Shown one piece after another: positions 6,438 through 11,924 of a DNA stretch of 11,924 bases. The notes under the pieces were generated by a model. The model was given only the letters and a program-made list of their open reading frames with translations, was not told where the DNA came from and made no database searches. Made by a program: the position numbers and the translations under genes. The DNA comes from Actinomycetes bacterium (GTDB taxonomy: Bacteria; Actinomycetota; Acidimicrobiia; Acidimicrobiales; RAAP-2), in assembly GCA_021826655.1 (NCBI GenBank), contig JAKAZC010000046.1, positions 1-11,924 of the forward strand, written 5' to 3'. Position 1 is the first letter of the stretch, and each line of letters begins with the position of its first letter.

Positions 6438-7295
6438 TCAGGCCTTGCCCGGCCGGGAGATCGTGGGATGGATCGTCCCCTGGGCGGCCAGCGAACCAGT
6501 GGTGCCGCCGCCCGGACCGCGCAGCAGCCAGGCCAGGCCGACGGCCAGGACGGCACCGAGCAACGGTCCGGCGACGTATACCCACCAGCTGGTGAGATCG
6601 GCCGACACGAACTCCGGTCCGAGGGTGCGGGCCGGGTTCATCGACGCACCGGAGACCGGGCTCGCCCACAGGCCGGCCAGGGCGATGTAGCTGCCGACGC
6701 CGAGCGCACCGAACAGGCCCACCTGCTGGGCCCCGGACGCCGTGCCGAGGATGACGCTGACCAGCCCGAGGGTGAGGACGACCTCCATCAAGAAGGCGTC
6801 GACCGGCCGGAATCCCGCGCCCGGATAGCTGGCGCCGTAAGAGGAGGAGACGTGCACGACGACCTGGAGAAGCCATGCGGCCAGCGCTGCGCCGCCGAAC
6901 TGGACGACGAGGTAGGCCGGTACCCGTCGCCCGGGGAAGTCCCGCCGCAGCCAGAAGGCGATGCTCACCGCCGGATTCAGGTGGGCGCCGGAAACCTTGC
7001 CCATGAAGAGGATGACGGACATGACCATCAGCCCGGGCGCCGCCACGGCCGCCGCCCGACCGACCGAACCCGGAACGGCGTGGTCGATCATCGGTCCACC
7101 GGCCGCCACCAGCACCAGGAAGAACGTGCCCACCAATTCGGCGATCAGTCGACGCCACTCCTGGGAAGGGTCGTCGAAATTCCGGATCATCACGGCGAAG
7201 CGCTGTTCGGCCGTCGCCACCTGGGGCGTGGTGTCCGAGTGCCCCGGTGCCTCGGCGTCGGTGAAGTCCGGCCCGTGGACGGGTCCGTCGATCAT
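6438..7295 (-). CDS. MIP family aquaporin channel with non-canonical selectivity filter
   Basis: A 285-aa major intrinsic protein. Six transmembrane segments start near residue 50 after an unusually long, polar, about 47-residue N-terminal extension. Both pore half-helices are intact: SGAHLNPAV (NPA at 107-109) and SGASMNPAR (NPA at 220-222, filter arginine R223). NPARTLGP lacks the aspartate of glycerol facilitators (NPARD). Aligning by eye with AqpZ and GlpF puts Pro87, Gly208 and Ala217 at the other filter positions, where AqpZ has Phe, His and Thr. A classical water-only pore is therefore doubtful. The family conducts water or small neutral solutes across the inner membrane. The ATG at 7295 lacks a strong ribosome site; ATG in VMIRNFDD at residue 36 is a possible alternative start. 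From memory, similar channels are common in actinobacteria. Confidence 0.9.
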   Translation of the reverse strand: MIDGPVHGPDFTDAEAPGHSDTTPQVATAEQRFAVMIRNFDDPSQEWRRLIAELVGTFFLVLVAAGGPMIDHAVPGSVGRAAAVAAPGLMVMSVILFMGKVSGAHLNPAVSIAFWLRRDFPGRRVPAYLVVQFGGAALAAWLLQVVVHVSSSYGASYPGAGFRPVDAFLMEVVLTLGLVSVILGTASGAQQVGLFGALGVGSYIALAGLWASPVSGASMNPARTLGPEFVSADLTSWWVYVAGPLLGAVLAVGLAWLLRGPGGGTTGSLAAQGTIHPTISRPGKA

Positions 7296-7424
7296 GTCCG
7301 CATCCCGCCCGACGCTACCAACGGACGCGCCGGCGCACCTCCACCTCGCCGAACCAGGCGCGCCCGCTCTACGCTCATGTGCCGGTGCACGGGGCACCGA
7401 GCCGTTCCGTGGGGAGGCCAGCAC
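7296..7424. promoter_or_regulatory. divergent promoter region between aquaporin and DapB-like gene
   Basis: This 129-nt spacer contains no ORF worth calling. On the minus strand TAGCGT (7312-7317) is a candidate -10 for the aquaporin, giving a leader of about 10 nt. On the plus strand TACGCT (7370-7375) is a candidate -10 for the dehydrogenase, whose GGGGAGG ribosome site is at 7411-7417. A small hairpin, GGTGC-ACGGG-GCACC (7384-7398), lies in the predicted leader; its stem is too short to call a regulator. Confidence 0.35.
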
Positions 7425-8480
7425 ATGTCCATCAAGGTGATCCAGTGGGCGACCGGGGGTGTCGGGCGGGCGGCTGTGGCCGGCATAGCTGCCCACCCGG
7501 AGCTCGAACTGGTCGGGTGCTGGGTGCACGGTCCGGACAAGGTGGGCGTCGATGTCGGCGAGCTGTGCGGCCTCGGGCCGCTCGGCGTCGCCGCCACCGA
7601 CGACGTCGACGCGCTGCTCTCCCTTGGGGCCGACTGCGTCCTGTATTCGCCACTCATGGCCGACCCGCAACTGGTGGCCAGGATCCTGGCATCGGGGGCG
7701 AACGTGGTGACCCCACTCAATTGGTTCTTTGCCGGGGGACGTGACGAGTCGGCGATCGAAGCGGCGTGCGCCACCGGCGGCACCTCAGTCCACGGAACCG
7801 GCATCCACCCGGGTGGGATCACCGAGCGCTTCCCGCTCATGGTGTCCGCGCTCGCCCAGTCGATCACGCACGTCCGGGCCGAGGAGTTCTCCGACATCCG
7901 GACCTACGACGCGCCCGACGTCGTCGGCAACATCATGCTGTTCGGACGGACGCCCGAGGAGGCGCGGGCGTCGATGATGCCCGCCATCCTGGGTGACGGG
8001 TTCCAGCAGTCGATCGCCATGGTCGGCCACGCACTCGGGTTCGCCCTCGACCCCGACGTGACGATCTCCCACGAGGTAGCCGTGGCCACCGCCCCCATCG
8101 ACTCGCCCATCGGACCCATCGCCCCCGGCCGGATCGCCGCCCAGAAGTTCCGGTGGGTGGCGACGGTAGATGGCGAGCCGGTGATCACCGTGGCCACCAA
8201 TTGGTTCATGGGCCAGGAGCACCTCGACCCCCGCTGGACCTTCGGGCCAGAGGGCGAGCGGTTCGAGGTGGAGGTGACCGGCGACCCGTCGGCCAAGGTC
8301 ACCTTCCACGGCTGGCACCCCGAGTCGATCGCCGCCGGCCTGGCCCGCAATCCCGGTGTCGTGGCCACGGCCACCCACTGCGTGAGCGCCATCCCGTCCG
8401 TCGTAGCGGCCGAACCTGGAATCCGGACCTACCTCGACCTCCCGGTCTACACGGGTCGGGCCGCCACGCACCTGCGCTGA
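7425..8480 (+). CDS. NAD(P)-dependent dehydrogenase, dihydrodipicolinate reductase-like / 2,4-diaminopentanoate dehydrogenase family
   Basis: A 351-aa protein with an N-terminal Rossmann fold (IKVIQWATGGVGR, residues 3-15) of the DapB-N type. The region around DKVGVDVGELCGLGPLGV and a long alpha/beta C-terminal domain match the actinobacterial DapB-like family, related to 2,4-diaminopentanoate dehydrogenase. It is not the lysine-pathway DapB: it is about 100 residues too long and lacks the histidine pair and K-x-D-A-P-S-G-T motif of that enzyme. Expected chemistry is NAD(P)-linked amine or imine oxidoreduction in the cytoplasm; the substrate is unknown. ATG at 7425 has an excellent GGGGAGG site 7 nt upstream, so the long in-frame upstream extension, antisense to the aquaporin, is rejected. 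It is followed 60 nt later by an oxidoreductase with its own promoter. Confidence 0.85.
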   Translation: MSIKVIQWATGGVGRAAVAGIAAHPELELVGCWVHGPDKVGVDVGELCGLGPLGVAATDDVDALLSLGADCVLYSPLMADPQLVARILASGANVVTPLNWFFAGGRDESAIEAACATGGTSVHGTGIHPGGITERFPLMVSALAQSITHVRAEEFSDIRTYDAPDVVGNIMLFGRTPEEARASMMPAILGDGFQQSIAMVGHALGFALDPDVTISHEVAVATAPIDSPIGPIAPGRIAAQKFRWVATVDGEPVITVATNWFMGQEHLDPRWTFGPEGERFEVEVTGDPSAKVTFHGWHPESIAAGLARNPGVVATATHCVSAIPSVVAAEPGIRTYLDLPVYTGRAATHLR

Positions 8481-8526
8481 CGGGCCCGCCGTCGGCACCG
8501 GTCCCCTCGACGCCCGTCGGGTTGAG

Positions 8527-8532
8527 TAGGGT
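8527..8532 (+). promoter_or_regulatory. -10 element of the luciferase-like gene (leaderless)
   Basis: TAGGGT (TANNNT pattern) ends 8 nt before the ATG at 8541, and no Shine-Dalgarno sequence is present. This is the same arrangement as for the helicase and the 81-aa gene. No convincing -35 hexamer is seen. Confidence 0.4.
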
Positions 8533-8540
8533 CCCCGGCC

Positions 8541-9422
8541 ATGGAGATAGGCATCGCACTCCCAACCATGGCGACCGGCTTCACCCGGGCCACCTTCGTC
8601 GAGTGGTGCGCGGGGATCGACGAGGGTCCGTACTCCAGCATCTCGTCCGGTGAACGGATCACGTTCCACAACCCCGAACTGCTGGTGACGACCACGGCGG
8701 CCGCCGCACTGACCGAACGCGTGCGGGTCGTGACCAATATCACCGTGCTCCCGCTCCACCGGCCGGCGCTGATGGCCAAGCAATTGGCGACCCTCGACGT
8801 CCTAGCCGCCGGTCGGCTGGTGGTCGGCGTGGGCGTGGGCGGCCGCGAGCAGGACTACCGGGCACTCGGCGTGCCCTTCAAGGGCCGGCACGGCACACTC
8901 GATGCCGCGGTGGTCGAAGTACGCCGCCTGTGGGAGGGCGGACCCGCCTACGACGGCGGGCAACCCATCGGCCCCGCCCCGTTCACCACGGGAGGACCGC
9001 CGCTGTGGGCCGCGGCCATGGGCCCGAAATCGATGGCCCGCGCGGCACGGTGGGCCGACGGGGTCACCGGCTTCTCCATCGCGGCCGACCCGGACGAGAT
9101 CGCCCGGGGCAATCGCCTGGCCCTCACCGCGTGGGAGGACGAGGGTCGCACCGAGCCTCCGAGGCTGGTCAGCGGGTCGTTCTACCTGTTGGGAGGTCCC
9201 GACGCCGACGTCGAGCTCACCCGCTTCGCCCGCGCCTACCTCGCCGTCTTCGGCGACCGTGCCGCCGACGCGCTGTCGCGGCAGGTGGCCATCCACTCCC
9301 CCGCCCGGCTGCTCGACACCCTGGCCGCGGCCGAGGCGGCCGGGTGCGACGAATTCATCCTGGTGCCGGGCACGGTCGATCCCGACTGCCTCGCCCGCAC
9401 CACCGCCGCGCTGTCCGGCTGA
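8541..9422 (+). CDS. LLM-class (luciferase-like) oxidoreductase, probably F420-dependent
   Basis: A 293-aa TIM-barrel flavin/F420 oxidoreductase of the bacterial luciferase-like superfamily. The strand MEIGIALPTM starts the barrel; VRVVTNITVLPLHRP (about residues 55-69) and the block RLVVGVGVGGREQDYRALG (about 92-110) are hallmark cofactor-binding segments, followed by PPLWAAAMGPKSMARAARWADG. The length is typical. Members transfer hydride from reduced coenzyme F420 (or FMNH2) to diverse substrates. F420 is favoured because of the actinobacterial setting and the GVGVGGREQDYRALG signature, but this is not proof. The short N-terminal start at ATG 8541 coincides with the first barrel strand, so it is well placed. 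It converges with cysE, with 29 nt between the stops. Substrate cannot be inferred, although the neighbouring DapB-like dehydrogenase might act on a related compound. Confidence 0.88.
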   Translation: MEIGIALPTMATGFTRATFVEWCAGIDEGPYSSISSGERITFHNPELLVTTTAAAALTERVRVVTNITVLPLHRPALMAKQLATLDVLAAGRLVVGVGVGGREQDYRALGVPFKGRHGTLDAAVVEVRRLWEGGPAYDGGQPIGPAPFTTGGPPLWAAAMGPKSMARAARWADGVTGFSIAADPDEIARGNRLALTAWEDEGRTEPPRLVSGSFYLLGGPDADVELTRFARAYLAVFGDRAADALSRQVAIHSPARLLDTLAAAEAAGCDEFILVPGTVDPDCLARTTAALSG

Positions 9423-9451
9423 CGACGCTCCCCTCCCTCCGGACCGCGCCC

Positions 9452-10153
9452 CTAGATCGAGAAGTCCTCACCCCTCCATACGCCCGCTTCCGAGGGGCGG
9501 ATCTCGTGGGAACGGACGCTGCCGTGCACCTCGTGCTCGAGCGCGTCCACCTGGCGCTGCAGGGCCCCGAGGGTCACGCCGACGAGGTCGGGAAGCAGCG
9601 CGTCCTCCACGTCGAGCCGGGCCGTGGCGCCCCGGGGTCGGCTCCGGGCGATCACCTGGCCGGGCACACCGACCACCACCGAGTCCGGCGGCACGTCGCG
9701 CACGACCACCGCATTGGCGCCGATCCTGCTTCCACTGCCGACGGTCACCGGCCCGAGTACCTTGGCGCCGGCGCCGATAGTGACCCGGTCCCCTACCGTG
9801 GGGTGGCGCTTGCCGGTCTCGAGGGCGGTTCCGCCGAGCGTGACGCCCTGGTAGATGGTGACGTCGGTCCCGATCTCCGAGGTCTCGCCGATGACGACGC
9901 CGGTGGCGTGGTCGATGAACAGACCCGGGCCGACGACCGCCGCCGGGTGGATGTCGACCCCTGTCCAGGCGCGGACCACGCCGGCCAGGACCCGCGCCCC
10001 CAACGGGTGCCCGGCCAGCCACAGCCGGTGGGCGACCCGGTGGGCCCACAGGGCATGGAGGCCCGGATAGCAGAGCGCCACCTCGACGGCCGTGCGGGCC
10101 GCCGGATCCCGTTCGCGGACGGTGGCGACGTCGCGCCGGAGTTCCCCGAGCAC
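9452..10153 (-). CDS. cysE: serine O-acetyltransferase
   Basis: A 233-aa serine acetyltransferase that makes O-acetylserine from serine and acetyl-CoA, the first step of cysteine synthesis. It has a short helical N-terminus and a left-handed beta-helix of hexapeptide repeats from about residue 65. Active-site residues are visible: the aspartate of VDIHPAA (D67) and the histidine of [13 protein letters not shown] (H82), then YQGVTLGG and the GKRHPTVGD loop that binds CoA. It is the short form, without the longer helical N-terminal domain of E. coli CysE. The protein ends in EDFSI; a C-terminal isoleucine is what inserts into the CysK active site in the cysteine synthase complex. The GTG start follows the cysK stop after only 2 nt, so the genes are cotranscribed and probably coupled. 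Confidence 0.96.
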   Translation of the reverse strand: MLGELRRDVATVRERDPAARTAVEVALCYPGLHALWAHRVAHRLWLAGHPLGARVLAGVVRAWTGVDIHPAAVVGPGLFIDHATGVVIGETSEIGTDVTIYQGVTLGGTALETGKRHPTVGDRVTIGAGAKVLGPVTVGSGSRIGANAVVVRDVPPDSVVVGVPGQVIARSRPRGATARLDVEDALLPDLVGVTLGALQRQVDALEHEVHGSVRSHEIRPSEAGVWRGEDFSI

Positions 10154-10155
10154 CT

Positions 10156-11088
<933 letters not shown>

Positions 11089-11320
11089 GATGGGCCTCCT
11101 CGTTCGTGCGCCGCGCTCGGTGCCGGCCGCCGGGTACCACCTCGGTCGGTACCGAGATTCCTGACCCAACTTATCGGGCTTTCCCGCACGATCGGGCCCG
11201 TGCCTCCCCACCGTCGCCGGTCCGATCCCGTCGTGACCTCCGGCCCTGGTGGGCCGGGGGCGCCGACACGGACAATCGGTGGGTCAGCCATGCCCGAGGC
11301 AGTGGGAGGTGCCGGGATAG
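11089..11320. promoter_or_regulatory. cysK leader, promoter and palindromic operator; spacer to the plus-strand ORF
   Basis: The 232 nt between cysK and the plus-strand ORF hold no supported gene. On the minus strand, TAAGTT (11168-11173) is a candidate -10, giving a leader of about 73 nt; no good -35 is seen. Just downstream lies CTCGGT-CGGT-ACCGAG (11141-11156), inside which TCGGTACCGA (11146-11155) is a perfect 10-bp palindrome. A second GGTACC sits at 11133-11138, 15 bp from the one at 11148-11153. The position just after the predicted transcript start suits a repressor operator. The regulator is unknown, and the palindrome could also form an RNA hairpin. Confidence 0.4.
11237..11260. other. 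strong GC-rich hairpin
   Basis: CCTCCGGCCC-TGGT-GGGCCGGGGG can fold into a 10-bp stem (one T-G wobble) with a 4-nt loop. Neither side carries a T tract, so it is not an ordinary intrinsic terminator. It lies upstream of the cysK promoter region and 5' of the plus-strand ORF, where it might insulate the two transcription units or end a transcript by another mechanism. Confidence 0.35.
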
Positions 11321-11632
11321 GTGTCGGTCCGTCCTGCGCACGACGCCACCCTCCGGGTGACGGCCACCTCCCCCGGCTTGGTCCACGACCTCCGGTGGTA
11401 CGACGACGCTGCCTCGATCGTCCCGCTCCGGTGGCTGAGGGTCTGGCTACGTGGCACCGACGAACTGGTCCACCTCTCGATCCTCCAGGGCCCCCGGACG
11501 GTGTCGCCGCTCACCCTGGTCACCTGGCTGACGGAGACCGCGCCTGCAGCGCTCGCCGTGCACCTGGTCGGCACCGCGGCCGAGGCCGTGACCGCCGCCC
11601 GATCGTTCGCGTCCCGAGGGGGCGGGTCGGGG
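11321..11632 (+). CDS. hypothetical protein without a stop codon at its expected 3' end (possible frameshift)
   Basis: I do not recognise this protein. From the GTG at 11321 the frame reads about 104 residues, for example TSPGLVHDLRWYDDAAS, then a hydrophobic stretch VSPLTLVTWLTETAPAALAV and VGTAAEAVTAARSFASR. About 90% of the third codon positions are G/C against about 70% of first positions, which indicates real coding. A TAG immediately precedes the GTG, and GGGAGG lies 11 nt upstream (rather far). There is no in-frame stop before the window edge; the coordinates given end where the coding signal fades and the convergent helix-turn-helix gene stops. A one-base deletion in the G-rich run at about 11618-11632 would shift it into a TGA at 11667-11669. 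It is either a frameshifted gene, a sequencing error, or a long antisense overlap. Confidence 0.45.
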
Positions 11633-11924
11633 TCAGTCGCGGATGCGGGCCTGGGCGAGACGCATCTGACCACGCAGCACCAGCGCGCGCAGCTCGCGCC
11701 CGTCGATCCCCAGGTAGTCGCGAAGCGCACCCTCGTGGGCACGGTCCGGCTGCTGCGTGTCGGCGGTCCAGGCCAGGACCTCGGCCGGCGGTACGCCCAT
11801 GGTGCGGGCGGCGTCGTCGGTGGTCTGCACCCGCTGCCGCATCACCTCGTTGAGCCTGTCACCGAGGGTGGGCGGGCGGGATCCGTGGGTGGTCCCACGG
11901 CGTCCGCGCTCGTCCCGTCGGTCG
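11633..11924 (-). CDS. XRE-like helix-turn-helix DNA-binding protein, C-terminal part
   Basis: The C-terminal 97 residues of a gene that enters from the right edge. The segment from TLGDRLNEVMRQR through TTDDAARTMGVPPAEVLAW to LRDYLGIDGREL has the layout of an XRE-type helix-turn-helix: a first helix, a short helix ending in a GV turn, a recognition helix, then closing helices. A basic, arginine-rich stretch (RRDERGRRG) precedes it. Third codon positions are about 88% G/C in this frame, slightly more than the first positions, which supports this strand over the overlapping antisense frame. The start is unknown: GTG 11845 and ATG 11842 are possible internal starts, but codon use remains gene-like upstream to the edge. 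It converges with the plus-strand ORF. Target and partner are unknown. Confidence 0.55.
   Translation of the reverse strand, partial: DRRDERGRRGTTHGSRPPTLGDRLNEVMRQRVQTTDDAARTMGVPPAEVLAWTADTQQPDRAHEGALRDYLGIDGRELRALVLRGQMRLAQARIRD

Noticed and set aside
6255..7424. N-terminal extension of the DapB-like dehydrogenase to 741 aa
   Set aside because: The extension is antisense to the aquaporin and low-complexity; the Rossmann fold begins right after the ATG at 7425, which has a strong ribosome site.
7296..7670. N-terminal extension of the aquaporin to 410 aa
   Set aside because: It would be antisense to the dehydrogenase start and adds no domain; ATG 7295 already leaves a long tail before the first membrane segment.
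7425..8480. Lysine-pathway dihydrodipicolinate reductase (dapB)
   Set aside because: The protein is about 100 residues longer than DapB and lacks the catalytic histidine/lysine and DAPSGT motif; only the nucleotide-binding fold is shared.
8481..8540. Terminator between the dehydrogenase and the luciferase-like gene
   Set aside because: The spacer has small GC-rich repeats such as CGGGCCCG but no stable stem with a T tract.
11284..11742. 152-aa minus-strand frame rich in Ser, Arg and Cys
   Set aside because: It is antisense to the plus-strand ORF and in a different frame from the helix-turn-helix gene; its composition is that of a shadow frame.

Overview
The window is about 70% GC by eye and its genes have strongly GC-biased third codon positions. 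It carries a luciferase-like oxidoreductase of the F420-dependent type, an actinobacterial-type aquaporin, a DapB-like dehydrogenase family common in actinobacteria, and several genes that look leaderless. This points to a high-GC actinobacterium. An Acidimicrobiia-like lineage is possible, but that is inference. No tRNA, rRNA, CRISPR array, transposase, prophage or integration site is visible.

Region 1 (1-4068) is an amine-catabolism locus. A gamma-aminobutyraldehyde-type aldehyde dehydrogenase (partial, minus strand, cut by the window edge) is divergent from a tightly coupled three-gene unit: an Lrp/AsnC regulator, a class III aminotransferase and an FAD-dependent amine oxidoreductase. The stop of the regulator overlaps the start of the aminotransferase (ATGA), and the aminotransferase overlaps the oxidoreductase by 16 nt. 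The likely pathway is putrescine or a related amine to an aminoaldehyde (by transamination or FAD oxidation), then to an amino acid such as GABA by the dehydrogenase. The Lrp-type protein is the probable local regulator, acting at an A/T-rich island in the 282-nt divergent spacer.

Region 2 (4075-6436) is a DNA-repair unit: an unrecognised 81-aa protein on the minus strand divergent from a UvrD/Rep-type superfamily 1 helicase. The spacer holds a perfect inverted repeat containing CGAAC-N4-GTTCG, the Gram-positive/actinobacterial LexA (SOS) box pattern. It lies inside the putative promoter spacer of the small gene and by the -35 region of the helicase. Both genes appear to be leaderless.

Region 3 (6438-9422) has an aquaporin with an unusual inferred selectivity filter on the minus strand, divergent from a DapB-like NAD(P)-dependent dehydrogenase. 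A luciferase-like (probably F420-dependent) oxidoreductase follows with its own apparent leaderless promoter.

Region 4 (9452-11088, minus) is the cysteine biosynthesis operon cysK-cysE: O-acetylserine sulfhydrylase, then serine acetyltransferase 2 nt downstream. CysE ends in isoleucine, as needed for docking into the CysK active site. Upstream is a candidate promoter and palindromic operator.

Region 5 (11089-11924) is less certain. A plus-strand ORF of unknown function (from 11321) has good coding character but no stop codon where its coding signal fades near 11632. There it meets the end of a convergent, partial, minus-strand XRE-like helix-turn-helix gene that runs off the window.
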